Below, piece by piece: positions 19,812-29,395 of a DNA stretch of 64,000 nt. Origin of the DNA: Thermoflexales bacterium (GTDB taxonomy: Bacteria; Chloroflexota; Anaerolineae; J036; Brachytrichaceae); NCBI GenBank assembly GCA_019694215.1, contig JAIBCK010000004.1, positions 1-64,000 of the forward strand, in the 5' to 3' direction. Each line of letters begins with the position of its first letter. Position 1 is the stretch's first letter. The translations under genes and the position numbers were made by a program. The notes under the pieces were generated by a model. The model was not told the DNA's origin. It made no database searches and saw only the letters and a list, made by a program, of their open reading frames with translations.

Positions 19812-22786
19812 GTCGCCCCCAGCTTGATCGCCTCGAAGGCGCGCATGCGGCGCAGGAAGGCCAGGCTGCCGACGATGACGGCCCCCAGCGCGGCCGCCAG
19901 CGCCAGATACAGCACGGCCACGTTCTCCCACGCCATGCGGGTGAGGAAGGGCGGCACCGCCGCGATCATCCGGCTGTTGGCCTGCATGGTCGGCACATAG
20001 ACCAGCGAAAGCAGCACGCCCAGACCCGTGCCCACCAGCGCGCCAAGCAGTGTGAGCGCCGCCTGCGCGCCAATGACGTAGGCGGCCGTCTGCGTTTCGG
20101 ACAAACCCAACGCACGCAGCACACCCAGTTCGATCGCCCGCCGGCGGAAGGAGAGCAGGGCGTAGATCGCAAAGCCCAGCACGGTCAGCGCCGTCATGAA
20201 GACGAAGCCGGCTGTCAGCGCGCCAAACAGCCCCTGCCGTTCCGGGCGCTGTTGCTCGCCCAGGATGGTCGTCCGCGCATCCGAGACCGCCATGATGTTG
20301 AGCCCGAGCTCGCGCCCCTCCAGCAGGACGCGCTCGGCGGATGTGCCCGGCGTCGTTTGCACGATGACGTCGTAGGACAGCTCGGTGCCCATGCGCCGGT
20401 AGGTGAAGTCGGCGTTCGAAACGAAGAAGCTGCCCTTGTCGAAGGCGGCCTCGCTCCCGGCGATGAGGGGGAAGACATCGAAGGCGCCCACGATGGTGTA
20501 GGTGATGATGGCGGGCGCGCGGTAGTCCGCCAGTTCCACCACCAGCGGCTGGCCGACGCGCAGGCCGTATTTGTCCAGGAAGCGCTGCTCGACCAGCAGG
20601 GCATCCGGTCGCTGTCCGAGCGCGTTGAGGGTGGCCATCATCGAGCTGCGTGAATAGTCGTCGCGCAGCCCGCGCGCGGCGATGCGCGCGAAGGGCAGAC
20701 GGTCGATGGCAAGCATGGCGCTCTTGTCACCGTTGGGCAAGGGCGAGGGCAGGCGCGGTCGGACGGGGATGCGCCCGGCGCGGGCATAGTCCTGCACGCC
20801 CTCGATTTGCAGGTGCAGGGCCGGCGGTTCGAAGAAGAAGTACTCTGGCTCGTTGTCGCTGCTGGCCTGACCGGGGACGCCGTACTCGAGCGGCGGCTTG
20901 TTGCTCTGGCCGATCTCGACCAGGCGCAGGTCGCCGCCATTGTTGAGATAGACCGTGTCGATCAGGTGCTCGTCGAGCGTGCGCGCCAGGCTCGCGCCAT
21001 AGGCGGCGATGCCCAGCGTGAAGACCAGTAGCAGTAGTGCGCCGGTGTAGTCACCAGGCGAGCGCGACAGATCACGCAGGGCAAAGAAGAACGGCGTAAG
21101 CGGCTTCGGCCGCGAGATCAAGGCTGCGAGCGCGGCGAACAGGCGCGGGATCAGGCGCGAGGCGGCCAGACCGGCCGCGGTCAGCGTCAGGATGGGCAGC
21201 AGGAAGCGGACCGGGTCCTTGAAGGGGTCCGCCTGAACGCCGCTGGCACCCAGCAGGTCGATGGTTCCCGTTTGGCGCAGCTGCCATGTCGCATACAGAC
21301 ACGGCAGCAGGAGCAGGACATCCAGCCAGGCGCGCTGCCAGAACGGCCGTCGCAGCGAGCGGGCGCGGTCGGCACCAAAGCCCAGGATGGTGTGGCGCGC
21401 GGCGGAGACGGCCGGCACGAGCGTCGCTGCGGCGCCAAGCGCCGCGGCCAGCGTTGCCAACCGCAGCGACAGCGGCGGCAGCGCCGTCACCCAGGCGGGC
21501 TCAGCCGCAAAACGCAGAAAGGTTACCGCACTCGCGAGCAGCGAGGCCACGCCAAAGCTGAGCGGGATGCCGATCAGCAGGGCCAGCCCGGCCAGCAGCC
21601 CGCCCTGCAGGACATACAGCAGGACGACGTCGAACGACGACGCGCCGCGGCTGCGAAGGATGGCCAGCTCGCCCTCCTGCTGGCGGGTCACCATCCCGGC
21701 GACCAAACTGACAAAGCTGAGCACCACCGCAAACAGCGGGGCGCAGAACAAAGCCATCAGGACAACCAGCTCCTGCGAGCGCTTGAGGTAATTGCGCAGC
21801 GAGGCGATCACGTCCAGTTGATTGAGCGTGAGCTGCGGGTTGCGGGCGTAGGTCTCGCGGCCGAGTGCCTCGGCGTTGCCGACAACGTCAGCGACGTTGT
21901 CGATGGTGAGCGCACGCTCGTCGAGCTCGTAGGTCCACATCATCAGCGAGAACTGCCGCTCGACGAGACCGCTCACCCGCTCGGTCAGCATCGTCGGGCT
22001 GAGTGTGATGTCCTGCTCGACGACATCGGGGCGCACGATCCAAAACGTGTCGTTGCCGTTCCTGGGCGACCAGATCCCGGTGATGCGGGCGAGCAGCGTG
22101 GTCTCGCGGACGATCTGCCCGCTATTGCGCAGGTCGACGGCGGTCGTGACGCTGTCCTTGCGCGTCATGCTGATCATGTCGCCGGGCTGCAGGCCCGTCT
22201 TGGCGCTGAGCGCTGCGCCGATCATCACCTCGATCTCGCCGGCGGGCACCTCGGCAACGGCCCGCGCGCCGGGGAAGCCGGCTGGTAGACGCCCCGCCTC
22301 GATGTCGATGTGGTCCAGAAAGTCGGTCATGTTCTGGAAGGCGGCGTAGACCATCGGGGCGCTGTCCTGCGTGGGATAGCGCTTCCAGGTCTCCGCCCCG
22401 GGAAAGACCGCCCACGGATCGGTCGACGCATAACGGATGGTGCGCAGTTTCGGCAGGGCCAGATTCGGCGCGATGCGCTCGGCCATGAAGGCGTCCAGCT
22501 GGCGCGTCTCGTCGTAGCTGAGCAGGGCTCGGCCCAGGCTGAGATAGCTGAAGCGCAGCGCGAGCGGGGCGGGGGTGATGCCGGGATTCGCCCCCACCGC
22601 GTGATCGGCAGCGGCCCGGTCGGCAAGCTCACGTCGCAGCACGCGCGTCTGCGCCGCGGCGACGAAGGCGGGGATGGCCGAGGCGATCGCCACCGCGACG
22701 GTCATGCCAAGCAGCAGGCAGGCGCTGAGCGCCCGCTGCGTGACCAGGCGGCGCGCCGCAAGCCGGATGAGCGAGAACAGCCGCAT
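19808..22786 (-). CDS. FtsX-family ABC permease, duplicated domain form
   Basis: A 992-residue permease with an N-terminal anchor helix (residues about 15-40). A large extracytoplasmic segment follows, then two FtsX modules ('VVLMALFCAPLFAVVLSFVSL' and a C-terminal 'VFMTALTVLGFAIYALLSF'). The phrase 'AILRSRGASSFDVV' is the usual FtsX loop. The size and duplication resemble the LolCE/MacB-like long permeases. The substrate is unknown; lipids, lipoproteins or peptides are typical of the family. It begins 3 nt after the adaptor gene and ends in an ATGA overlap with the ATPase. Confidence 0.9.
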   Translation of the reverse strand: MRLFSLIRLAARRLVTQRALSACLLLGMTVAVAIASAIPAFVAAAQTRVLRRELADRAAADHAVGANPGITPAPLALRFSYLSLGRALLSYDETRQLDAFMAERIAPNLALPKLRTIRYASTDPWAVFPGAETWKRYPTQDSAPMVYAAFQNMTDFLDHIDIEAGRLPAGFPGARAVAEVPAGEIEVMIGAALSAKTGLQPGDMISMTRKDSVTTAVDLRNSGQIVRETTLLARITGIWSPRNGNDTFWIVRPDVVEQDITLSPTMLTERVSGLVERQFSLMMWTYELDERALTIDNVADVVGNAEALGRETYARNPQLTLNQLDVIASLRNYLKRSQELVVLMALFCAPLFAVVLSFVSLVAGMVTRQQEGELAILRSRGASSFDVVLLYVLQGGLLAGLALLIGIPLSFGVASLLASAVTFLRFAAEPAWVTALPPLSLRLATLAAALGAAATLVPAVSAARHTILGFGADRARSLRRPFWQRAWLDVLLLLPCLYATWQLRQTGTIDLLGASGVQADPFKDPVRFLLPILTLTAAGLAASRLIPRLFAALAALISRPKPLTPFFFALRDLSRSPGDYTGALLLLVFTLGIAAYGASLARTLDEHLIDTVYLNNGGDLRLVEIGQSNKPPLEYGVPGQASSDNEPEYFFFEPPALHLQIEGVQDYARAGRIPVRPRLPSPLPNGDKSAMLAIDRLPFARIAARGLRDDYSRSSMMATLNALGQRPDALLVEQRFLDKYGLRVGQPLVVELADYRAPAIITYTIVGAFDVFPLIAGSEAAFDKGSFFVSNADFTYRRMGTELSYDVIVQTTPGTSAERVLLEGRELGLNIMAVSDARTTILGEQQRPERQGLFGALTAGFVFMTALTVLGFAIYALLSFRRRAIELGVLRALGLSETQTAAYVIGAQAALTLLGALVGTGLGVLLSLVYVPTMQANSRMIAAVPPFLTRMAWENVAVLYLALAAALGAVIVGSLAFLRRMRAFEAIKLGAT

Positions 22787-22789
22787 CGC

Positions 22790-24124
22790 CTACTCGCCCT
22801 GCACCAGTTCGCCCTCTTTCACGCCGTCGATGATTTCCACGCGCTCGGCCGACTCGAGGCCGATGATGACGTCGGCGCGGCGCTGCGCACCGCCCGGGTC
22901 GATGACGACGACATACTTTCGGCCGCGGAAGTTGCGGATCGCCTGCGGCGGCAGCCAGATTGCGTTTTCACGGCGGCCGAGAATCACCTCGCAGCGCGCG
23001 ACTACGCCGGCCTCGATGCGCGCATTTGCTGCGAGGCCGATCCGCACCAGTTTGTCCTTGCTGGTGACGGACAGCGTGGGCACCCGGGTGACCACGCCAT
23101 CGACGGCCTTGTTGGGCTCGGTGGACAGATAGGCAATCACGGGCAGGCCGAGCGCGACCTCCTGAAGTTGCGCGTCGCTGAGGGCGGCCACGATCTCCAG
23201 GTCTCCGGGGCGGGCGACCACAGCCACGATGTCCAACGCTTTGACATTGTCACCAACCGCGAGCGAGAGTGCGGTGACATCCCCATCGATGGGGCTGATC
23301 AGCGAGCCGCGCAGCTCCTTGGCCTTGAGCGCCTCGAGCGCCACGCGCGACGTCTCGACGGCCTGGATCAGGGCGGGATCGAGCGCGGCGATCTTCGCAC
23401 TCAGGTTGATGCGGGCGCGTTCGACCTCATTGCGCAGCAGGCCGAGGTCGATCTCCTTGCCGCGCACCTCCGCCAGCGCGCTCTGATAGCTGGCGGTCAG
23501 GCGCTCACGCTCGACCTCCGCAGCCGTGAGCAGCTTCTGAGCGTTGTCCGCGCCGGCCTGGTTGCCGGCCGCGCGGGCGTTGGCAATCGAAGTCTTGATG
23601 TCCTCGATCAATTTGCCATTGCGCGCGAGGTCCGCCGCCAGCAGGTCGACGTTGGCGTGCGTGGCCCGCGTCTCTGCGCTGGCCAGCCGCAACTGAGCCT
23701 GTTCAAGATCGAGCTCGGCCAGCCGGACGGTGCGGGTGTAGGCCTGCATGGTCTCGGAGAGCACGGTGCGCGCGGTGTTGTATTTGATCGTCTCCTGCTG
23801 GATCTGGGTGCGCACATCCGTGAGGTCCAGCTCGGCCAGGACCTGGCCGGCCTTGACGCTCTCGGTGGCCCGCACATTCACCTTGCGCACCTTGCCATCG
23901 ATGTCAAAGGCCAGCGGCTGGGCCTCCTTGGGCTGCGCGCGCGCGTTGAACTGCGCCCCGCGGATGATCAATCCACGTTGGGCGCGGAAAGTCGGTGCCG
24001 AGGGCTGGGGCACCTCGGGGGCGGGGGTGGGGGTGGGGGGTGCGGCAACCGGCAGCGCGCAGGCCGACAGGGTCAGCATGAGCGCGGCGGTGGCGGCGGC
24101 CGTGCGAGTGTTCACGCCCGGCAT
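22790..24124 (-). CDS. HlyD/MacA-like periplasmic adaptor lipoprotein
   Basis: A 444-residue adaptor with a lipobox-type signal (LTLSAC) and a short Pro-rich linker. It has the split biotinyl-lipoyl layout: 'GKVRKVNVRATESVKAGQVLAELDL' near residue 80 and 'GSLISPIDGDVTALSLAVGDNV' near 290. A long coiled coil lies between them (about residues 110-270, with 'LDLEQAQLRLASAETRA'). A beta-barrel end follows ('RCEVILGRRENAIWLPPQAI'). It would couple the FtsX permease to an outer partner or gate substrate. First gene of the MacAB-like operon. Confidence 0.9.
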   Translation of the reverse strand: MPGVNTRTAAATAALMLTLSACALPVAAPPTPTPAPEVPQPSAPTFRAQRGLIIRGAQFNARAQPKEAQPLAFDIDGKVRKVNVRATESVKAGQVLAELDLTDVRTQIQQETIKYNTARTVLSETMQAYTRTVRLAELDLEQAQLRLASAETRATHANVDLLAADLARNGKLIEDIKTSIANARAAGNQAGADNAQKLLTAAEVERERLTASYQSALAEVRGKEIDLGLLRNEVERARINLSAKIAALDPALIQAVETSRVALEALKAKELRGSLISPIDGDVTALSLAVGDNVKALDIVAVVARPGDLEIVAALSDAQLQEVALGLPVIAYLSTEPNKAVDGVVTRVPTLSVTSKDKLVRIGLAANARIEAGVVARCEVILGRRENAIWLPPQAIRNFRGRKYVVVIDPGGAQRRADVIIGLESAERVEIIDGVKEGELVQGE

Positions 24125-24147
24125 TGTAGGCCGGAGAGCTCAGCGTT

Positions 24148-24684
24148 TCAGTGTCCGGTGCCGCCCCACAGGTGGTGGGTGAGGGTCATCCGCCACTGGT
24201 ATTCACGCGTTTCAGGCGACCAGGTGGACTTGATGAAGGCGAGCGCGGCGGCCTGATCGTTGCTGCTCAGTTTTCCGCGGAAGCCCTGCATGTCGGTGTT
24301 GGGGAGCGGCAGCCCGTCCATGATGTCAGCGAGCAGGACCGGGTCGCCATGCTGCCAGGTGTGCCCTGCATCGGTGTGGGGCGGCGCAGGATAGCGCCCC
24401 TGTGCATTCGCCCGCCGCCAGTTGGCCTGTCCCTCGAGCTTCTCGCCATGGCAGCGGGCGCAGTGCTCGGCATAGACGGTGGCCCCGCGCGCGACGAGCG
24501 CAGCGTCCAACGGAGGCGGGTTACCACCGGCGCCCGCCAGCAGGATGACAGAAGCCCCGTTCTGCGGCGCGGTCACGGTGGCGGCGGCCACGCGGGCGGT
24601 GGCTGAGGATGCGAATACCGTCGCGGCGATGAGACTGCTCAGCGCAAGAACCAGCACGGAAATGGTGGGTCCGGAAAGCGGCAT
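24148..24684 (-). CDS. Exported c-type cytochrome, one heme
   Basis: About 178 residues from the ATG at 24684; a GTG one codon earlier is possible. A signal peptide or N-terminal anchor covers residues about 5-30. A single heme motif, CARCH, lies in 'VYAEHCARCHGEKLEG'. A likely axial Met is in 'LPNTDMQGFRGKLS', giving a class I cytochrome c layout. The tail is 'TLTHHLWGG'. It probably carries electrons outside the cytoplasmic membrane; the partner is not in view. The promoter region is shared with the divergent sensor kinase; a GATAAT on the minus strand (24696-24701) could be its -10. Confidence 0.8.
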   Translation of the reverse strand: MPLSGPTISVLVLALSSLIAATVFASSATARVAAATVTAPQNGASVILLAGAGGNPPPLDAALVARGATVYAEHCARCHGEKLEGQANWRRANAQGRYPAPPHTDAGHTWQHGDPVLLADIMDGLPLPNTDMQGFRGKLSSNDQAAALAFIKSTWSPETREYQWRMTLTHHLWGGTGH

Positions 24685-24771
24685 CACGGGACGGCATTAT
24701 CGACCACGCCGCGATCGGGGTTCTTCGGTCCGCTCGCTGCGCTAGAATGATCGTGCTACCGGGGCCCCACG

Positions 24772-26007
24772 ATGAACCTCACCCGCATGAAATGGGGCGC
24801 AGCCATCGTCATCTGCGCATTTCTCCTCCTCTTCGAGTACCTGCGTCACTTTGTGTGGCCGGCGCTCCTGCATCAATGGCCGTTGTATGTCTTCTCGGTG
24901 AGCCTCGTCTTCATTGCGATCCTGATCTTCAACCAGATCGTCTTTCGCATGATCGGCTCCGCCCAGCGCCAGCTGTCCGAGCGAACGCGCGATCTCAACC
25001 TGCTGATCGAGAGCTCGGGCAATGCGATCATCACGATTGACCCGCAGGGGCGCATCCTTTCGTGGAATCCGGCCGCCGAGGCGATCTATGGCTGGCCGGC
25101 CCGCGAGGCCGTCGGCACGGTCCTGCCCATGGTCCCGGCAGAAGGGCGTGAGGAGGCGGCCGCGATCATGGCGCGCCTGAGCCGGGGCGAGACGCTGCGC
25201 AATTTCGAGACCCTCCGCATGCGCCAGGACGGGGAGCGCATCCCGGTCATGTTGACGGCCTCCCCCGTGAAGAACGAGGCCGGCGCGATCATCGCCGTGC
25301 TCGGCATCTCCGCCGACCTGCGCGAGCGCAAACGGATGGAGGATGCGCTGGTGCGGCAGCAGCGGGCCACGGCGGTCTTTCAGGAGCGTGAGCGCCTGGC
25401 GCGCGAGCTGCACGATGACATCGGCCAGGTGCTTGGCTATGTCAACACCCAAAGCCAGGCCATGCTGACGCTGATCGAACGGGATGACATTCAAGGGGCC
25501 GGCGGTCTGGCGCGTCGGTTGGCCGAGGTCGCCCAGGAGGCGCACGCCAACGTCCGCAACTACATTCTGGGCCTCCAGACCAGTTCGGCGCTGCCACAGG
25601 GCTTCCTCCCGGCCCTGTCGACCTATGCCGAGCGGTTCGGCCGCGCCAATGGCCTGCGCGTTGAAACAAGCTGGCCGGCGGATTCGGATGCCATCGCGCT
25701 CGAATCCGGCGTGGCCGCCCAGGTGATGCGGGTGGCGCAGGAGGCCCTGACCAACGTACAAAAGCATGCCGCCGCCCGCACGGTTCGGTTGTCGGCGGTG
25801 CTGGAGCCCGAACGGCTGGTGCTGACCATCGTCGACGATGGGCGCGGCTTTGATCCCTCGGATGTTGCAGCCAGCCACGTCCATCACTTCGGTCAGCGCA
25901 TCATGCAGGAGCGCATGGCGGAAATCGGCGGTCGGGTATCCGTCGAATCCGGGCTTGGCACAGGCACGCGCGTAACGATTGAAACCCCGTTGCGCGCGGA
26001 GGGATAA
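24772..26007 (+). CDS. PAS-domain sensor histidine kinase, NarL/DesK class
   Basis: A 411-residue membrane kinase. Two N-terminal helices (about residues 8-28 and 34-55) are followed by a PAS domain (about 70-180, 'AIITIDPQGRILSWNPAAEAIYGW'). Next is the HisKA_3 dimerisation helix with the phospho-acceptor His in 'ERERLARELHDDIGQVL'. The C-terminal HATPase shows 'AQEALTNVQKHAAA' and VDDGRGFDPSD. It should pass phosphate to the response regulator 7 nt downstream. The signal is unknown. A TAGAAT at 24743-24748 is a plausible -10. Confidence 0.93.
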   Translation: MNLTRMKWGAAIVICAFLLLFEYLRHFVWPALLHQWPLYVFSVSLVFIAILIFNQIVFRMIGSAQRQLSERTRDLNLLIESSGNAIITIDPQGRILSWNPAAEAIYGWPAREAVGTVLPMVPAEGREEAAAIMARLSRGETLRNFETLRMRQDGERIPVMLTASPVKNEAGAIIAVLGISADLRERKRMEDALVRQQRATAVFQERERLARELHDDIGQVLGYVNTQSQAMLTLIERDDIQGAGGLARRLAEVAQEAHANVRNYILGLQTSSALPQGFLPALSTYAERFGRANGLRVETSWPADSDAIALESGVAAQVMRVAQEALTNVQKHAAARTVRLSAVLEPERLVLTIVDDGRGFDPSDVAASHVHHFGQRIMQERMAEIGGRVSVESGLGTGTRVTIETPLRAEG

Positions 26008-26013
26008 TTCAGC

Positions 26014-26673
26014 ATGCGTGTGCTACTGGCTGACGACCACGCCCTCTTCAAGGAAGGTCTGTCAAATTTGCTGCGGGCCCGTGGCATCGAGGTGGTGGGC
26101 TCCGCCCGCGACGGCTTCGAGGCGCTCGAGCTCGCCCGCCAGCTACGGCCCGACATCGTCCTGATGGACATCGGCATGCCGCGTTGCAATGGCATCGCGG
26201 CGACGAAACTCATCCGCACCGAGCTGCCCGGCATCCGCATCGTCATGTTGACCACTTCGGCGGCCGATGACGATCTCTTCGAGGCCATCAAGGGCGGTGC
26301 CTCCGGCTATCTGCTCAAGAGCCTCGACGCCGACACGTTTTTTGGTCTGCTGGCCGGCGTGATGGAGGGTGAGGCAGCGCTCTCGCCGCAGCTGGCCTCC
26401 GCCATCCTGCGCGAGTTTGCGCGTGGCAAACCGACCCGCCCGGAGCCGGCCGATGCCGAGGTGCTCACCGACCGGCAGATCGAGGTCCTTCAGCGGGTGG
26501 TCGATGGCCTCACCTACCGCGCCATTGCCGAAGCCCTGTTCATCTCCGAGCGCACCGTCAAGTACCACATGCGCGAGATCCTGCAAAAGCTGCACCTGCG
26601 CAATCGCAGCCAGGCGGTGGCCTATGCGCTGCGCACCGGCCTCGTGAAGCAGGCCGAGGACGGCGCGTCGTAG
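26014..26673 (+). CDS. NarL/FixJ-family response regulator
   Basis: A 219-residue regulator with a receiver domain (acidic pair in LLADDHALFKEG, phospho-acceptor Asp in 'PDIVLMDIGMPRCNG', conserved Lys in SGYLLKSLD). A LuxR-type HTH follows at about residues 150-210 ('LTDRQIEVLQRVVDGLTYRA', then ISERTVKYHMREIL). It is the cognate partner of the kinase just upstream; GAGGG precedes the ATG. Targets are unknown, but the cupredoxin/CcdA genes start about 130 nt downstream and are candidates. A 7-bp hairpin sits right after the stop. Confidence 0.95.
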   Translation: MRVLLADDHALFKEGLSNLLRARGIEVVGSARDGFEALELARQLRPDIVLMDIGMPRCNGIAATKLIRTELPGIRIVMLTTSAADDDLFEAIKGGASGYLLKSLDADTFFGLLAGVMEGEAALSPQLASAILREFARGKPTRPEPADAEVLTDRQIEVLQRVVDGLTYRAIAEALFISERTVKYHMREILQKLHLRNRSQAVAYALRTGLVKQAEDGAS

Positions 26674-26674
26674 A

Positions 26675-26692
26675 CCTGTCCCAAAGGACAGG
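26675..26692 (+). terminator. Hairpin after the response regulator gene
   Basis: CCTGTCC (26675-26681) and GGACAGG (26686-26692) pair around CAAA, directly after the stop at 26673. There is no T-run, so termination would be weak; it may instead protect the mRNA end. Confidence 0.45.
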
Positions 26693-26746
26693 CGCGCATC
26701 GCATCAGACTGTCCGTCACACTGCACCCGGACTGCGCTTCCTCACA

Positions 26747-26775
26747 TTGCGTCCATGACCCCGCCCGCCTACGCT
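26747..26775 (+). promoter_or_regulatory. Putative sigma-70-type promoter
   Basis: TTGCGT (26747-26752) and TACGCT (26770-26775) are separated by exactly 17 nt and lie 24 nt before the ATG at 26799. It is the best promoter candidate for the following genes; -10 conservation is moderate. Confidence 0.4.
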
Positions 26776-26798
26776 GAGGCCGTTGCGGGGTCTGATGA

Positions 26799-27206
26799 AT
26801 GAAGCGGTTACCTCTCGTTGTTTTGCTGGGTTCGTCGCTGCTCATCATGGGGCTGCAGACGAGCTTGCAGGCAGCGGGGCGGTTTCGCATCCTGCGCGTG
26901 AACTTCCCCGACGGCATAGACAGGCTGCGCGTTCGCGCGCTTCGGCCGGCGGCCATCCTCTACGACCGACAGGAGCGGCGGGCGGATGGTCCGATGAGCA
27001 TGTCCAGCCTCATCGCAACATGGCCGAGTGTGCTCCTGTTGGAGCTCGCCGCCGATTCCGCGGAAGTTGTCGCGCTGTGGGGAACGCGCCAACCCATTTC
27101 AGGCCTCGCTGACATCGTTCAGGTGATTCTGGCTGGCGGCGCATCTGCCCATGCCCCGCTGGTCTCAGGAGATCCCAACCCAACCCATTACAGGAGTGAT
27201 CCATGA
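26799..27206 (+). CDS. Hypothetical exported protein
   Basis: A 135-residue open frame that I do not recognise. It starts with a convincing signal-like segment (KRLPLVVLLGSSLLIMG, ending near LQAAG). A short mixed sequence follows. Support comes from GC-rich third positions, a promoter-like pair just upstream, and a 4-nt ATGA overlap with the next gene. Against it: no clear ribosome site and no known domain. It could be a spurious leader of the next transcript. Confidence 0.45.
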   Translation: MKRLPLVVLLGSSLLIMGLQTSLQAAGRFRILRVNFPDGIDRLRVRALRPAAILYDRQERRADGPMSMSSLIATWPSVLLLELAADSAEVVALWGTRQPISGLADIVQVILAGGASAHAPLVSGDPNPTHYRSDP

Positions 27207-29299
27207 ATACACAGCACAAACGCTGGTTCAGACTCTCAGCCATGCTGGCCCTTGCGATGGCGACGGCGTGCCAGAACACGCCCACCGCCGTGGTCAAGCC
27301 CACAGACAAGCCGGCCGCGCCGACGGCCGCCCAGCCCGCCGCCACCGCGGGTCAGGCTGCCCCCGCCTCGACGCAGGCGGCGGCGCCCAAGCCCGCCGCC
27401 GCCGAGCCTGTCAAACCGCAGACCATTCAACAGGCCAACCCGCCCGCGGTCGCCGCGCTTCCCTCGGCAAACGCGCCGCTCGCCGGTTTCAGTCAACCGG
27501 TGCCGGGCCCGAACCTGCTGGCCAAGACCTGGCCCGAGCGCCTGGGCATCATCGTCGGTGAGATGAAGCCGTCGACCGGCAAGCCCCTGCTGACCCCGAA
27601 GCCAGGCGATCTGTATTTCTTCTCGAACGCGTCAACGACCTGGGGCGCGACGAACACCAAGAACTCGGTGTGGGTGATCGACGCCAAGACCCGCAAGACC
27701 GTGCTCGAAGTCGCCCCGCCCGATGGCGAGGGCTACAGCAGCCACGGCATCGCGGTCTCCGGCGACGGCAAGTACATCTACCTGCCGATGCTGGGCAAGG
27801 TCAATCACATCAAGGTGATGGACGGCCGCACCCTCGAAGTCGTCCAGACCATCACGACGATGGGCCGCCAGCACCACCAGAAGCTGTGGCACGACCCGGT
27901 CACCAACAAGGACCTGATCCTGGGTGAGGACTTCGGGTGGAGCTTCTCCGGCTCGGGCGTCTACGTGCTCGATCCGTCGCAGAACAACGCCGTCGTCGGC
28001 GGCTTCAGCCGTGGCGACATCTCGGGCAATCCGTATGTCACGACGCCGTCGCCGGATGGCAAGTTCATCGTCGTGACCGTGCCGGCCTCGATGTCCGCGC
28101 TGCGCGACAAGATGGAAGGCACCCTGATGAAGATCGACCCGAAGACGTGGACGGTCCTCGGCGCGGTGCCGATGATCGACCCGCTGTGGGCCGAAGTGTC
28201 ACTCGATGGCAAGTTCGCGTATGTCACGAGCGGCGGCATGGCCCGCGTCTACAAGGTCGACCTCGAGAAGATGGAGGAAGTCGGCGAAGTGATGACTGGG
28301 CCCGGACCGTGGGGCGCCCGCATCTCCTACGACCAGAGCAAGCTCTACACCGCCGACAAGGGTGAGGGCACCGGCTACAACCAGCAGGGCCGCACCAGCA
28401 CCGTGATCGACCTGCAGACGCTCGGCGTCGTCGATGTGCTGCCGATCGGCATCACCACCGACCACGCCATTCTTAGCCCGGACGGCAAGGAAGTTTGGTT
28501 CACCTCGAACGCCGAGCACGGCATCTGGATCTACGATGTCGCGACGGGCAAGATGGAAGTCATCAAGGACCCGGCCGACGGTGACATCCACGGCGGTGTG
28601 TTCGTCCAGTACACCGACGATGGCAAAGGCGGGGTCAAGGCCGAAGTTGTCGCCGACTACAGCGGCCTGCACGGCACGGCCCTGGCCGCACAGGTCAAGT
28701 ACAACTCCGAGCCCCAGCTTACGATCGCCATCAACCGCACCGGCTTCACGCAGAAGACGCTCAATGTCACGCCCGGTACCGACTACCGCCTGACCATCAA
28801 GAACGTGGGCGGCACGAGCGGCGGCAAGGTCGCCTTCGAGAGCAAGGCCATGGGCATCGAGAAGTTCGTTCTCGACCCGGGTGACGCCAGGGAAATCCGC
28901 TGGAAGGCACCGACCACGATCGGTGAGTTGGCCGGAAACACGGACAAGGCGCCCAACAACGTGATCTCGGTCACGGTCAAGGCTCCCGCCGCGCCGGCCG
29001 CGCCCGCGGGTGCGCCCGCCTCCAACGTCCAGATCGTCAACCTCGAGGCCACCCACAACGAGTGGAACATCAAGGAGATCACGGTCAAGGCTGGCACAAC
29101 GGTCCGCTTCAACATCAAGAACAATGATGACGAAAAGCACAATGTCGTAGGCATCGGCGAGGGCCTGAACTTCCTCAGCCCCGATGTCGCGGGCGGCAAG
29201 TCGGCCACGTATGAGTGGACGGCGCCCGCCACGCCGGTGACATTCAACACCCTGTGCTCGTATCATCCGACCATGATGTTCAAGGTGATCGTCCAGTAG
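27203..29299 (+). CDS. Secreted beta-propeller protein with C-terminal cupredoxin domain
   Basis: A 698-residue exported protein, probably a lipoprotein (lipobox-like ATAC near residue 23), with an Ala/Pro-rich linker to about residue 90. The middle (about 115-500) has repeated beta-propeller blades of the YncE/nitrite-reductase type ('HGIAVSGDGKYIYLP', 'ISYDQSKLYTADKGEG', 'HAILSPDGKEVWFTSNAEHG'). The last 100 residues form a cupredoxin. Candidate copper ligands are the His in 'EKHNVVGIG' and Cys-His-Met in LCSYHPTMM, consistent with a type 1 site. An overall likeness to nitrous-oxide reductase layout is noted, but no CuA C-x3-C motif is seen. AGGAG precedes the ATG. Confidence 0.8.
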   Translation: MNTQHKRWFRLSAMLALAMATACQNTPTAVVKPTDKPAAPTAAQPAATAGQAAPASTQAAAPKPAAAEPVKPQTIQQANPPAVAALPSANAPLAGFSQPVPGPNLLAKTWPERLGIIVGEMKPSTGKPLLTPKPGDLYFFSNASTTWGATNTKNSVWVIDAKTRKTVLEVAPPDGEGYSSHGIAVSGDGKYIYLPMLGKVNHIKVMDGRTLEVVQTITTMGRQHHQKLWHDPVTNKDLILGEDFGWSFSGSGVYVLDPSQNNAVVGGFSRGDISGNPYVTTPSPDGKFIVVTVPASMSALRDKMEGTLMKIDPKTWTVLGAVPMIDPLWAEVSLDGKFAYVTSGGMARVYKVDLEKMEEVGEVMTGPGPWGARISYDQSKLYTADKGEGTGYNQQGRTSTVIDLQTLGVVDVLPIGITTDHAILSPDGKEVWFTSNAEHGIWIYDVATGKMEVIKDPADGDIHGGVFVQYTDDGKGGVKAEVVADYSGLHGTALAAQVKYNSEPQLTIAINRTGFTQKTLNVTPGTDYRLTIKNVGGTSGGKVAFESKAMGIEKFVLDPGDAREIRWKAPTTIGELAGNTDKAPNNVISVTVKAPAAPAAPAGAPASNVQIVNLEATHNEWNIKEITVKAGTTVRFNIKNNDDEKHNVVGIGEGLNFLSPDVAGGKSATYEWTAPATPVTFNTLCSYHPTMMFKVIVQ

Positions 29300-29313
29300 A
29301 CGCAAGTCGTTTG

Positions 29314-29348
29314 TCGGGGGAGGGCGTGTCCAACGCGTCCTCCCCCGA
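29314..29348 (+). terminator. Hairpin terminator between the cupredoxin and CcdA genes
   Basis: TCGGGGGAGG (29314-29323) pairs perfectly with CCTCCCCCGA (29339-29348). An inner GCGT/ACGC pairing extends the stem across a 2-nt bulge. It lies 15 nt past the stop. Only TCTCATC follows, so termination may be partial and let the CcdA gene be read at a lower level. Confidence 0.6.
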
Positions 29349-29395
29349 TCTCATCCTGCAATACTGCCGGCCACCTGGGCCGGCGGAGCACTTCC